Below are positions 56,040 to 63,987 of a stretch of 64,000 bases of DNA, piece after piece. Position 1 is the first letter of the stretch, and every line of letters starts with the position of its first letter. Location of the stretch: NCBI GenBank assembly GCA_020637195.1, contig JACJWK010000005.1, positions 62,001 through 126,000 of the forward strand. The letters are read 5' to 3'. The notes under the pieces were generated by a model that saw only the letters and a program-made list of their open reading frames with translations, was not told the origin of the DNA and did not search any database. Source of the DNA: Microthrixaceae bacterium (GTDB taxonomy: Bacteria; Actinomycetota; Acidimicrobiia; Acidimicrobiales; DATDAH01). A program made the position numbers and the translations under genes.

Positions 56040-56690
56040 GGGCTCGACCGGCTGCTCGACCGGCTCCGGTGAGGGCCGCAGACCACCTCGACGAGCATCG
56101 TCGAAGAGCTGGCAGGCCGACGCGCTCGCCCGAGAACGCCGCTTCGACGACAGGAAACCGGTGATCTGCGCCGCACAACAGGCGACGTCTGCGGTGATCC
56201 CGGGGCGGCGTCAGCCGCCGACCGGCCTCAGCGAGGATGTCCTCTAGGGCTCGGCTCCAGCTGCTGGACCGAGGTCGAGGGTGGGAACGCCTCGGCGGCG
56301 AGCTCGCGGGGTCGGCGTCCGTGAGCTGGCCATGGCCAGCAGACCGTCGCACGGCCCGCGAGGATCACTCCCAGAGCCGGTCCGCCTCAACACGCACGGG
56401 CAGTGGCGGCGCGCAGCCACCGCGAAGCTCACGTCGCCGGCGGGTCCGGCAGCAGAGGGCGCTTATTCGTCCGGGGAGATCGCGAAGACGGCCTCCATGA
56501 GGGTCAGCGACGTAGTCACCTGCGTCTCCCAATGCCAGTAGAAGACGTCTGGCGGTGGGAAGCCCACCTCCTCGGCCACGTGTGCCCGCGGTCGAGTTGC
56601 GCAGGATCATGGCCCTCCCCTCGCCGGAAGAGCCAGATACCCGCGTCGATCAGCTGCTCTCAGGTGGTGGGATGGTGACTCGGCATTTAC
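56040..56690 (-). pseudogene. TetR-family regulator, frame-broken
   Basis: Fragments of a TetR regulator read from about 56690: LIDAGIWLFRRGEGR (first helix), a VAEEVGFP-like turn (about 56560-56590) and DVFYWHWETQVTTSLTL with the FYWHW recognition-helix end (about 56500-56550), then a helical C-terminal region with LEDILAEAGRRLTPP (about 56205-56245) and AAQITGFL (about 56155-56180). It is placed upstream of the secreted-protein gene and divergent from the NAD epimerase. Identification rests on the helix-turn-helix fragments. Confidence 0.5.
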
Positions 56691-56889
56691 AGGACATCCG
56701 CCCCACGGTCGTCGGATCGGCAACGAGCGGACGGATCCCCACAGAACCCGATCGGCGTCAGAAGCGGGTACCGCCACACTGTGACACATTCGTCCAGCTC
56801 GCCTTGCTTTCTCGGGCGGACACCCCCAGAATGAGGGGCACGACCGCCGTGAGGCGTCCAGGGCGGCGGCCTGCGTACAGTGAGGACCG

Positions 56890-57785
56890 ATGCTCTCGGG
56901 TGCTTCGGATCCTCGTCACCGGGGTGACCAGCCAGGTCGCTGGTCCGGTCAACGAGGAGCCCTCGCCGCCGACAACGCAATTGTGGGGCGCCGCCCGCTT
57001 CCACCGACAGCGCGGGCGCCGCGAGGTCGAGCCGGCGTCACACCGGTCCCCCTCGACCTCAGGACCGCCGAGCAGCGCCGGCTCGAACCCGCCCGGCATC
57101 GACTGTGCTGCTACTTCGCCGTGGCCAGACCAACTGACTTCCTGCGACCTCCACGCCAACAGCGGGCCTCGGCCTGCTGATGCGCCGCTTCCGGACGCCA
57201 GGCGTTCCTGCACTGCTCGTCGACGGCGGTGTACGAAGGCCGAAGAACACGGGCCATCGCCGAGGGCGACCCGCTGGGCAACCACCGTTCGTTCGGCTTC
57301 CTGCCCACCTACAGCATCTCGAATCGCGGCCGAGGTGGTCGCCAGCTTCGCCGCCCGCGCCTACGACCTGCCGGCCACCATCGCCCGCCTGGGCGTACTT
57401 CGGCGAAGCAGGGCGGGGCTGTTACTTCCACCTCGACCTGATGCTGGCGGTACACCCCATCCCGTCCACGAGGACGCCCCGAGCATCCTGGCCGCTCCAC
57501 GGGGCGACATCGTCGAGCAGGTGCCCCGGCTCCTCGGGGTCGCCGACGATGCCCCCCACCGTCGTCAACTGGGCCTGACGCCGAGGGCCGTCAGCATCGA
57601 GGAGTGGACGGCCGAGCTCAGGCGCACCTGACCGGGTGGTCGCGGCGGCTGGCCCACCGGGCCACCATCAGGCGATCAGGTGGTGGACACGAGGATGCAC
57701 GAGCTCGTAGGCCCCGGCCAGGTCGACTGGCGCGTGGGGCTGCGCCGTCTCGCCGGGCCCCGCCACCACGCTGTTCATGGACTGA
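56890..57785 (+). pseudogene. NAD-dependent epimerase/dehydratase, frame-broken
   Basis: Extended SDR on the plus strand. RILVTGVTSQVAGPV (about 56905-56950) is the nucleotide site with the TGxxSQ variant of TGxxGxxG, followed by WGAARF, VTPVPLDLRTAE, a YFAVAR strand (about 57112-57130), a catalytic region CSSTAVYE (about 57214-57235, with Ser-Ser and the Tyr of a YE motif), FLPTYSISNRG-like for the second YxxxK (about 57300-57322), IAAEVVASFAARAYDLPATIARLGV (about 57325-57400; core ARAYDLPATI) and EDAPSI. It ends with DWRVGLRR and a TGA at 57783-57785. The reading is good enough for the family but not the substrate. Confidence 0.6.
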
Positions 57786-57789
57786 GCGG

Positions 57790-58430
57790 CGGGGGCGCCT
57801 CAACGGACGGCGCGGTGCAGTCGTCCTCGGTGTCGAGCGCCGGCCGCACGTGGCCCGTGGGCCTCGTACTGGGACCCCCGGTCGGCGGAGGCGGCGTACA
57901 ACAGGTCGCAGTCGAGCAGGTCGCCCGCGTAGCACTGCTCGGCCAGCGCGCGTTCGCCAGGCGCGTCGTCGCCGAGGCCCGTGGGCTCGTCGCCCGCGGG
58001 GGCAGCACGTCGACGCACAGCCAGTTCGTAGGCTGGTCGATCCGGGCGCCACACGTGGCCCCGTAGACCTCGTAAGAGCGATCCTGGGGCCGGCGACAGA
58101 CAGGTCGTCGCCGCGCAGTCCAGATCACCTGGAAACAGTCGAGGGCGAGGTCGTCGAGGCGCGCGGCGTCATGGCGCAGCCAGCGCCGCGGCAATTGGTG
58201 CCCCTCCGGGCGGGGGGCGTGGCGGTGATGCGTGGTGGGTCCCGGCACCGTAGCAGCGACCTCCGGGGCCCACGTCGTCGAGCAGCGTGAGCAGGCCGTC
58301 GACCTCGGCCTCCAGGAGCGGACGACGTCGTCTCGGAGGTGCTGGGGGCCCCGGCGGAGACGTCGAGCCGCACCGGGAACCGCACCCTGACGAGGCGGGG
58401 CAGGCACGGCGAGAGCGAGGCGGTCGCGGG
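57790..58430 (-). pseudogene. Protein with paired Gly-Asp/Cys repeats (GDLLDCDLLY/YGATCG type), frame-broken
   Basis: Two related repeats are visible in the C-terminal part. One reads LDCFQ... then SYEVYGATCGARIDQ (about 58020-58145); the other reads AEQCYAGDLLDCDLLYAAS and QYEAHG (about 57850-57950). This C-(x)-GD-x3-C-D-x-L-Y ... Y-E-x-Y-G-x-T-C-G-x-R pattern is known from many actinobacterial membrane or secreted proteins as a duplicated Cys-pair module. The N-terminal part (about 58150-58430) has an acidic LLEAEVDGLLTLLDDVG segment and is otherwise unreadable. The function is unknown. Confidence 0.4.
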
Positions 58431-58439
58431 TCCGGCGGA

Positions 58440-58790
58440 GCAGGCGCGCGAAGTTGCCCCCGGGTGCAGGGCGAAGTGCCGTCGCCGGCGTCCACCGAGG
58501 ATCATCTGCGACTGAAGCCAGCGCGATGTTCTTGGGCGGAAGTTCACCACGGCCACGACGGTGCGGCGACCAGCTCCTCGCTCATGCGGTCTTGGCAGCC
58601 ACCGCGCTGGTCTCCGGAGACCCCAGGTCAGGCCGAAGTCGACCGTGATGCGTGCGACGGGTTGCGGAGCCCGCGGGAATATCGACCGAGACGATCTGCA
58701 ACGGATGTCGTATGGCGAAGTCAGCCAGAGTGATCTCTCTCCGCCTCGAGGCGGCACGGGGGTGGTCCTGGTCGGGCATGGGGCTGGCAT
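58440..58790 (-). pseudogene. CsaA-like tRNA-binding-domain protein, frame-broken
   Basis: A short OB-fold tRNA-binding domain of the CsaA/MetRS C-terminal type. In changing frames: REITLADFAIRHPLQIVSVD (about 58675-58735; family EITLADFxKVDIRVG), RITVDFGLTWG (about 58620-58650), PDLGSPETSAVAAKTA-like (family ETSA) and the diagnostic VVAVVNFRP (about 58540-58570; family VVNFPP). The normal length of about 110 aa fits the space. Read as a stand-alone domain protein. Moderate support. Confidence 0.45.
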
Positions 58791-58799
58791 GCATAGAGT

Positions 58800-59520
58800 C
58801 CTTGGACGCTCGATGCGCCGCACGGCGCCTCTCGGCGCCGCAGCGGCGCGCTGGGCCTACAGCCGCCAGGCGGGGCAGGCCAGATCCTACGGGCAGGGGC
58901 CCGGGTAGCGAGCCACAGCGCCGAATCCCGGCCGTCCGTCCGCCCGGGCGAGGCCCCATCGACCGTCGCCCCCACTGGTCGTCCCCGGCGAGGTCGCTGA
59001 TGGCGCACGACCGACCACAGGACCCCGGCCCTCACACGCTGCGGCGATCGCGCGGTCTCCCTATGTCGGCGGTGACCCCTCACGGGACAGCGACAAGCGC
59101 TCAGGCGACCGGATGAGCTCGTCACCCGGTGAGCAGGGCCCCAACGCGCCGACGCATCGTCGCCGGGCCGTGCAGGTGGAAGTCCGCGCCCGTACCCGCA
59201 TCGCACCACAACCGGGTCTTGCCTTTGGCCACCGCGCGACCGGGTGCGGAGATAAGCGCCGGCGATGCCTGACCAGCACGTGTCGGCCAGCCCCCGTCCA
59301 GCGCGTCTCAGGCGGTCGCCGCCGCAGGCAGTGCCGATCCCGGCTGGCCCAGGGGCGGTGACCGACCGGCCCCCGACGACCCGCACGGTGCGCCGCGACC
59401 GGCGAGCAATTGCGCCCAGGTGAGGCCCGCCGCCCCGCACGAACGCGCAACTCGAGGCATAGGCGCCCGCTTCCAACACGTCGCCGTCGCCGTCACTTGC
59501 ACAGATCAGGACCACCGCCC
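58800..59520 (-). other. Unresolved stretch in the broken block
   Basis: About 700 bases with no gene I can identify. The minus strand gives TVRVVGG (about 59355-59400) and KTRLWCDAGTGADFHLHGP-like fragments (about 59175-59215), faintly like the start of a metallo-beta-lactamase-fold hydrolase, but the HxHxDH metal motif was not found. Nothing better is visible on the plus strand. Confidence 0.2.
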
Positions 59521-59522
59521 GG

Positions 59523-60019
59523 TCAGCGGCGCTCGGCGATGCGCCAGCGATAATAATCCCGAACCCGCCGGATCTGGCCGCTGGTCTCACCCCACTTGGC
59601 CCAGATTGGCGATCTTGCCGCCGATCAGGCGGGATCTTGACCTGCGTCACAGCGCTGCGGTGTGGCGGGTCCGACCATCCCCAGCTCCTCGAAGGCGATG
59701 GTGCCGTCGGTGCGCACCGGGGCGCACCGTCGATGGAGAACGTGCCCTCCTGACGGCCGTCGACCGCCGGCGCGAAGCGCACGGTGTGCTCGATCGTGTT
59801 CGTCGGCTTCAGCGCCTTCTGGGCGAACCCGGGCAGATCCACGGTGATCACCCGGCGGTTGCGCATCGCCCAACCGTCGCCGTCCGGGCCGCACTCGAGC
59901 ATCTCGACGTCGCGGTCACCGCCCTCGGCGAAGCGGGCGAGGTACTCGGCTTCGTCGGTCTCGACCGCGTACACCTCCGCCAGGGTCGCGTCGTAGGTGG
60001 TCTCCTCGGTCAGGTCCAT
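59523..60019 (-). pseudogene. DUF2505 family protein, frame broken near the middle
   Basis: Member of the actinobacterial DUF2505 family (START/SRPBCC-like fold), function unknown. The N-terminal ~95 residues read cleanly from the ATG at 60019: MDLTEETTYDATLAEVYAVE, EGGDRDVEMLECGPDG, NRRVITVDLPGFAQKALKPT, TIEHTVRFAPAVDGRQEGTF. The frame shifts at about 59725-59735 and continues as APVRTDGTIAFEELGMVGP, then TAVTQVKIPP-like and LIGGKIANLG (about 59600-59625), closing with DYYRWRIAERR and the stop complement at 59523-59525. Total near 165 aa, normal for the family, so the gene is probably intact in the organism. Confidence 0.7.
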
Positions 60020-60114
60020 CGCCGCAGCGTAGATCGGAGCCGTGCGCCGCAGCCGGGAGGTGGCGGCCGCGGCGGCCGCCATAGACAGGTTTGTACATGG
60101 TTGAGGTCCGCCGC

Positions 60115-60126
60115 ATTGTGAACAAT
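60115..60126. promoter_or_regulatory. Short palindrome in the divergent region at 60 kb
   Basis: ATTGTGAACAAT, with 5-bp arms around GA, in the 263-bp gap between the DUF2505 gene and the membrane protein at 60283. The gap also has a TGTACA hexamer near 60093. AT-rich for this genome, so a promoter or operator is possible, but nothing ties it to a regulator. The rest of the gap shows no gene. Confidence 0.25.
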
Positions 60127-60282
60127 GGAGCCCTCGCTACGATCGACGGATCCACGCGAGCACCCCACGATGACGTCCACCGACACCCTCGACAGGCACC
60201 GGAGCCTGACGGCCACATTTCGGCGCTACGTCGCGCTCCACGTCGTGGGTAACTCCGCCGACCGGGACGGAGACCCCTGGTC

Positions 60283-60696
60283 ATGAGCGCGCCGGCCACC
60301 GCGGCGCCACCGCCCACCGAGCGGCACGGCGAGCACCGCCGCCTGCTCGTGGGCGACCTCGTGGTCCGCCGGATCACCTACCGGAGCGTGAGCCGGGTCG
60401 CCTGGCCGTTCCTCGCCGCCCTCTACGGCGCCCTGCTCGGGGTGGCCGTCGTGGGCTGGAACGTCGCCGCGCTGCTCGGCTGGTCGCCGGCCGAGCACGG
60501 CCTCGACGGGCTCCAGGTCTTCTGGACCGCCGTGGCCGCCGGTGCCGTGCTGGTCCCGGCGGGTGTGGGCCTCGCCCTCGTGCTGGCGGCGCTCTACAAC
60601 GCGGTCAGCGAGCGCACCGGCGGCCTGCAGGTCGCCGTGGTGAGCCCCCGCCGCGCCGCGCGGCGTGCCGAGGGGGGGCTGACGCCGGGGCCCTGA
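60283..60696 (+). CDS. Small membrane protein, DUF3566-like
   Basis: 137-aa protein with two hydrophobic helices (VAWPFLAALYGALLGVAVVGW and the second around LVPAGVGLALVLAALYNAV). The pattern of an amphipathic start (VVRRITYRSVSRV), a long extracytoplasmic loop with WSPAEHGLDGLQVF and a short tail (GGLQVAVVSP) resembles the actinobacterial DUF3566 family, usually found beside DNA gyrase genes, which are not present here. Start is the ATG at 60283. The assignment is tentative. Confidence 0.55.
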   Translation: MSAPATAAPPPTERHGEHRRLLVGDLVVRRITYRSVSRVAWPFLAALYGALLGVAVVGWNVAALLGWSPAEHGLDGLQVFWTAVAAGAVLVPAGVGLALVLAALYNAVSERTGGLQVAVVSPRRAARRAEGGLTPGP

Positions 60697-60732
60697 CGTG
60701 CGCTGGGGCCGGAGAGCTGCGAAATTCCCCCG

Positions 60733-61584
60733 GTGACCAGGAGGCTCGCGCTCGCCCTCGCCCTCGCCGTCGCCGCGGCGAGCGCCTGTTCGAGCGGCGC
60801 CGAGTCGGCGTCGGACACGACCGCCACCACGGCGGCCGAGGCGGACGACCCCACGCCGACCACCACGACCACCACGGCGTCCCCGCCCGACGACGGCCGC
60901 CCGACGGTCGTGCTGGCCGGTGACTCGGTCATGGGCAACCTGGCGCCGGGGATCGCCGCCGCGCTCGGCGACCAGGTGCACGCGCCGTACCTCGCCCAGG
61001 CCCGCATCAGCGGCGACGCCGCGTCGGACCAGGCCTGGGACCAGACCATCGAAGAGGACGACCCCGAGCTGGTCGTCATCCACGTCGGCTCCTGGGAGGT
61101 CCTGTCGCGCGACTTCCGCCCCGGGGATCCGACGTGGTTCGAGGAGTACGCCACCGAGACCCTCGACCCGTTCGTGGCGCAGGTCACGAGCGGTGGGGCA
61201 CGGGTGCTCTTCATCGGGCCCGCTGCGGCGCGCACCGAGCAGCGCACGGTCAACCTCATCAGCCTCAACCTGGAGCTGACCGCCCTCGCCGGGCGCGACG
61301 AGTCGGTCGACTTCCTCAACGCCGGCACCTACGTCAACGGGCCGACGGGCGGGTTCACCGAGACCCTGCCGGGCCCGGACGGCGTCCCCGTCCGCATCCG
61401 GCGCACCGACGAGCTGGGCCTGCACCTCTGTCCCGCCGGGGTGGTGCGGCTGGCCACACCGGTGCTCCAGTGGATCAGCGACCACCTGGACGAGCCCGTG
61501 TCGCTGGCCGACGGCTGGGACCACGCGGCCTGGACGCGGCCACCCGACCTCGAGAAGCCGGAGCAGTGCCCGGCCGTCACGTGA
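60733..61584 (+). CDS. SGNH/GDSL-type hydrolase lipoprotein
   Basis: 283-aa predicted lipoprotein: signal VTRRLALALALAVAAASAC with the Cys at residue 19, then a Thr/Asp/Pro-rich spacer to ~55. The SGNH fold begins with VVLAGDSVMGNL (the GDS nucleophile block, residues ~59-70); VVIHVGSWEV is in place of block III and DELGLHLCPAGV near residue 240 holds the D-x-x-H pair. Similar to DUF459-like acyltransferase/esterase domains of envelope glycan modification. GTG start at 60733. The next gene begins 23 bp after the stop. Confidence 0.78.
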   Translation: MTRRLALALALAVAAASACSSGAESASDTTATTAAEADDPTPTTTTTTASPPDDGRPTVVLAGDSVMGNLAPGIAAALGDQVHAPYLAQARISGDAASDQAWDQTIEEDDPELVVIHVGSWEVLSRDFRPGDPTWFEEYATETLDPFVAQVTSGGARVLFIGPAAARTEQRTVNLISLNLELTALAGRDESVDFLNAGTYVNGPTGGFTETLPGPDGVPVRIRRTDELGLHLCPAGVVRLATPVLQWISDHLDEPVSLADGWDHAAWTRPPDLEKPEQCPAVT

Positions 61585-61607
61585 GCCGGGGCCGGTACCT
61601 TGGCGCC

Positions 61608-62324
61608 GTGCACGTCGACCCCGACGCCCTCCAGAGCATCGTCGACGCGCTGGGCGCGGTCGAGCTCGCGGAGCACGACCTGAGCCAGGTCGTCGACGAC
61701 GCCTCTGCCGGGGTCACGACCCTGATGGGCGCGACCGGCACCGGGGTCATGCTGGCCGACGACGACGCGGTGCTCCGCTACGTCAGCGCGACCGATCCGG
61801 TGGCGGCACGGCTCGAGGAGATCCAGGAGCAGACCGGCGTCGGCCCCTGCATCGACTGCGTCGTGGCCAACGAGCTCGTGATCACCCAGGACCTCACCGC
61901 CGACGACCGCTGGCCGCTCGTCGGCCGGGCGCTCGCGGGGGCCGGGGTGCGCAGCCTCATCGGCGCGCCGGTGCTGCTCGGCGGCGCGCCCATCGGCTCG
62001 CTCAACGTCTACGACGCCGAGCCCGGCCGTTGGGACGACAGCGACCTCCACGCCGCCGGAGTCCTGGCGGCGAGCTTCAGCGCGCTGCTCGAGCAGGCCG
62101 TTCGGGTGCGCTCGGGCGACCGCCTCGTCGACCAGCTCCAGCGGGCCCTCGACCATCGAGTGGTGATCGAGCGAGCGGTCGGCTACCTCATGGCGACGCT
62201 GGGCGTCGACACGATCGAGGCCTTCAACCGGCTGCGCACCAGGGCCCGCAACGAGCGCGCCCCGGTGGCCGACGTGGCGACGCGGCTGCTCGCGGAACGC
62301 CCCGACACCGCGAATGGGTGGTAG
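61608..62324 (+). CDS. GAF-ANTAR domain RNA-binding regulator
   Basis: 238-aa regulator. Residues ~20-165 are a GAF domain (GVMLADDDAVLRYVSATD ... QEQTGVGPCIDCVVANE), and the C-terminal ~60 residues an ANTAR domain (LDHRVVIERAVGYLMATLG and a DTIEAFNRLRTRARNE helix). ANTAR proteins bind tandem hairpins in nascent RNA and prevent termination. GAF-ANTAR regulators are common in actinobacteria. The GTG at 61608 starts the first helix. The stacked inverted repeats at 63215-63297 lie about 0.9 kb downstream of this gene. Confidence 0.85.
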   Translation: MHVDPDALQSIVDALGAVELAEHDLSQVVDDASAGVTTLMGATGTGVMLADDDAVLRYVSATDPVAARLEEIQEQTGVGPCIDCVVANELVITQDLTADDRWPLVGRALAGAGVRSLIGAPVLLGGAPIGSLNVYDAEPGRWDDSDLHAAGVLAASFSALLEQAVRVRSGDRLVDQLQRALDHRVVIERAVGYLMATLGVDTIEAFNRLRTRARNERAPVADVATRLLAERPDTANGW

Positions 62325-62429
62325 CGAAACCGCCGCACCATCGGCTAGGAAGGAACGGCTGAACGGCTGGACCCTGACCCCTGTCCTCCCGACGCACGCC
62401 CGTGTGACCGGAGTGACAGGAGAGAACCG

Positions 62430-62753
62430 ATGGTCGCGTTGCACAACAGCACGTGGTCCAGTGCCTCGAGGGACGGCACCCTCGAGATCCGCCTCGCCGG
62501 CGAGATCGACCACGCCAACGCCGACGAGCTGCTCGAGCGCCTGCGCCTCGAGCTCGCCGACGTGCCGACCGACGTCGTGGTCATCGACCTCGCCTCGGTG
62601 ACGTTCCTCGACTCGAGCGGGCTGCGCCTGCTCCTGCGGGCCAAGTCCGAGATCGGGGCCCGGGGCGCCGCGCTCTTCCTGCGCGAGCCGGGGCCGCAGG
62701 CCCGACGCCTCTTCGCGGTGAGCGGCGTCGCCGACGAGTTCCCGTTGCGGTGA
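62430..62753 (+). CDS. STAS-domain anti-sigma factor antagonist (1)
   Basis: 107-aa single STAS domain. IRLAGEIDHANADEL is the first strand-helix, VVVIDLASVTFLDSSGLRLL holds the phospho-acceptor serine pair in DSSG, and the last helix ends the fold. Such proteins bind an anti-sigma factor kinase to release a sigma factor. A good AGGAGAG ribosome-binding site precedes the ATG at 62430. No anti-sigma kinase is in this window. Confidence 0.85.
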   Translation: MVALHNSTWSSASRDGTLEIRLAGEIDHANADELLERLRLELADVPTDVVVIDLASVTFLDSSGLRLLLRAKSEIGARGAALFLREPGPQARRLFAVSGVADEFPLR

Positions 62754-62865
62754 GCGTGCCCCGCAGGGAGGGGGGTGACGGGGGCGTGGCGCCCGGCTAC
62801 GGTGCGCCTTCGGGTGAAGGCACGGCGGGACCCGGAACCTTCCCACCAGCCACGAGGCCGGCCCC

Positions 62866-63207
62866 ATGACCGCACTGCTCCCCCGCACCGAAGCACCCGA
62901 CTTCCGCATCACGGGCGCCGCGGTGGACGACGAGCTGGTCGTGACGCTCGCCGGCGAGGTCGACCTCTCGAGCCGCGAGCGCATCAGCCAGTTCGTCGCG
63001 CTGGAGGTCGACGCCTGCCCCGGCACCCTCGTGATCGACCTGGCGGCGGTGACGTTCGTCGACTCCACCGGGCTGTCCCTGCTGATCCGGGCCCACGACA
63101 CCGTCACCGCGCACGGTGGCCGCGTCGTGGTGCGCCACGCCAACGCCCAGTTCCGCCGGCTCCTGGCCATCACGGGGGTCGACCGGGTGGTGGCGGTCGA
63201 GCCCTGA
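62866..63207 (+). CDS. STAS-domain anti-sigma factor antagonist (2)
   Basis: 113-aa STAS protein, paralogous in fold to the one just upstream: VTLAGEVDLSSRERI, LVIDLAAVTFVDSTGLSLL with the acceptor Ser in DSTG, and VVVRHANAQFRRL. The 112-bp gap before it holds a short GCCTTC/GAAGGC repeat (62806-62821). A 13-bp-stem inverted repeat follows its stop at 63215. Role as partner-switch component is inferred from family. Confidence 0.85.
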   Translation: MTALLPRTEAPDFRITGAAVDDELVVTLAGEVDLSSRERISQFVALEVDACPGTLVIDLAAVTFVDSTGLSLLIRAHDTVTAHGGRVVVRHANAQFRRLLAITGVDRVVAVEP

Positions 63208-63214
63208 GCACATC

Positions 63215-63246
63215 GCGCCGCTGACCGACTCGCCGGTCAGCGGCGC
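63215..63246 (+). terminator. Strong inverted repeat after the second STAS gene (hairpin 1 of 3)
   Basis: Perfect 13-bp arms (GCGCCGCTGACCG / CGGTCAGCGGCGC) with a 6-base loop ACTCGC, 8 bp after the stop. It has no T-run. Its last three bases are shared with the next inverted repeat, so the two cannot fold at once. Confidence 0.6.
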
Positions 63247-63297
63247 CGGCACGCGCTAGGGTCCGTGCCGGCGGTGATGTACGCACGTGTACATCAC
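63244..63297 (+). promoter_or_regulatory. Two adjoining inverted repeats (hairpins 2 and 3) in the leader of the gene at 63323
   Basis: Hairpin 2: 9-bp arms CGCCGGCAC/GTGCCGGCG at 63244-63273 with a 12-base loop that contains TAGGGT, a possible -10. Hairpin 3 begins at the next base: 9-bp arms GTGATGTAC/GTACATCAC at 63274-63297 with a 6-base loop. A G-run ribosome-binding site follows at about 63309-63316. The second could also be a protein operator, since it is a 24-bp palindrome. Confidence 0.5.
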
Positions 63298-63322
63298 GGC
63301 GGGACTCCGGGGGGGGACGCCG

Positions 63323-63607
63323 GTGCAGGCAGTGCGGGTGCTTCGATTCAGCGGGCCACGCAGCGGCCTCGACGCGGTGGTCGCCTTGGCCCACAAGGCG
63401 CACCTCGACGTGTTGGAGCTGACCGATCGAGGCAGCAGCGAGGACTGCTGGGTCGAGCTCGCCATCCCGCTGAACCGCTCGGCCGGCGTCGACGACGAGC
63501 AGGTGGCGCGCTCGATGGAGCACGCGATGGACCGCCTGGGCTCGGGGTTCCGCCTGCGGGAGTACCTCACCGAGATCCGCTCGGACCCCGTGCACGGGGC
63601 CTGCTGA
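63323..63607 (+). CDS. Small protein of unknown function
   Basis: 94-aa soluble-looking protein, no family recognised. Alternating hydrophobic pattern: VQAVRVLRFSG, LDAVVALAHKAHLDVLELTD, CWVELAIPLNRSAGVDDEQV and a helical SMEHAMDRLGSGFRLREYLTE end at residue ~85. The GTG at 63323 is preferred to the ATG at 63287 because a run of Gs (63309-63316) is well placed before it and because the upstream ATG would lie inside the palindrome of hairpin 3. It converges on the ferredoxin gene, 2 bp away. Confidence 0.55.
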   Translation: MQAVRVLRFSGPRSGLDAVVALAHKAHLDVLELTDRGSSEDCWVELAIPLNRSAGVDDEQVARSMEHAMDRLGSGFRLREYLTEIRSDPVHGAC

Positions 63608-63609
63608 GG

Positions 63610-63987
63610 CTACGCGCGGCCGAGCAGCCGCCGCACCCGGAAGGCGATCCGCTTCGGGATGCTCGAGCGGGGCGGGGGTGTCGCCGCCGGCTCCTCGTCG
63701 ACCGGCTCCGCAGGCACCTCGGGCTCGCTGCGGTCGATCAGGATGCACGTGCCGGGGCAGTCGGCGGCGGCGGCCTCCACCGCTTCCTCGAGGGAGACCG
63801 GCACCCGGGCCCACTCGGTGAATCCCGGCGCCGACCCGTCCTCGCCGAAGACGGTGGTGGTCCCGAAGTGGGCCTCCTCCTCCTTCACCGTGGCGAGGCC
63901 GTCCTCGGCCATCCAGAAGACGTCGGCGACCGACCGGGCGCAGTCGCCGGCGCCCGTGCACACTTCCCGCTCGATGCGAACCCGCAT
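63610..63987 (-). CDS. Ferredoxin (3Fe-4S/4Fe-4S type) with C-terminal extension
   Basis: 125-aa electron carrier. The cluster-binding region shows CTGAGDC (residues ~10-16) and DCPGTC near residue 80, matching the CxxxxxC ... CP pattern of single-cluster actinobacterial ferredoxins that serve cytochromes P450; the extra Cys four residues later is unusual. VADVFWMAEDG is the usual loop between. A Pro/Glu/Ala-rich then basic tail (residues ~90-125, ending in RVRRLLGRA) is not part of the fold. No P450 is in this window. Start is the ATG at 63987. Confidence 0.78.
   Translation of the reverse strand: MRVRIEREVCTGAGDCARSVADVFWMAEDGLATVKEEEAHFGTTTVFGEDGSAPGFTEWARVPVSLEEAVEAAAADCPGTCILIDRSEPEVPAEPVDEEPAATPPPRSSIPKRIAFRVRRLLGRA

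Larger units (their letters stand above)
54900..59730. other. Block of dense small indels (suspected low-quality sequence), part 2
   Basis: Same character as the 35.3-44.3 kb block: recognisable proteins on both strands are broken into short alternating frames, and both borders fall inside genes (the secreted repeat protein and DUF2505). Genes resume in one clean frame on both sides. No mobile-element border was found. Confidence 0.68.

Noticed and set aside
58800..59520. Metallo-beta-lactamase-fold gene
   Set aside because: Only two weak fragments; the HxHxDH motif is not found in any frame.
63215..63297. A confirmed ANTAR target
   Set aside because: The 6-base loops do not carry the A1 and G4 bases expected in known ANTAR hairpins, so I keep it only as a candidate.
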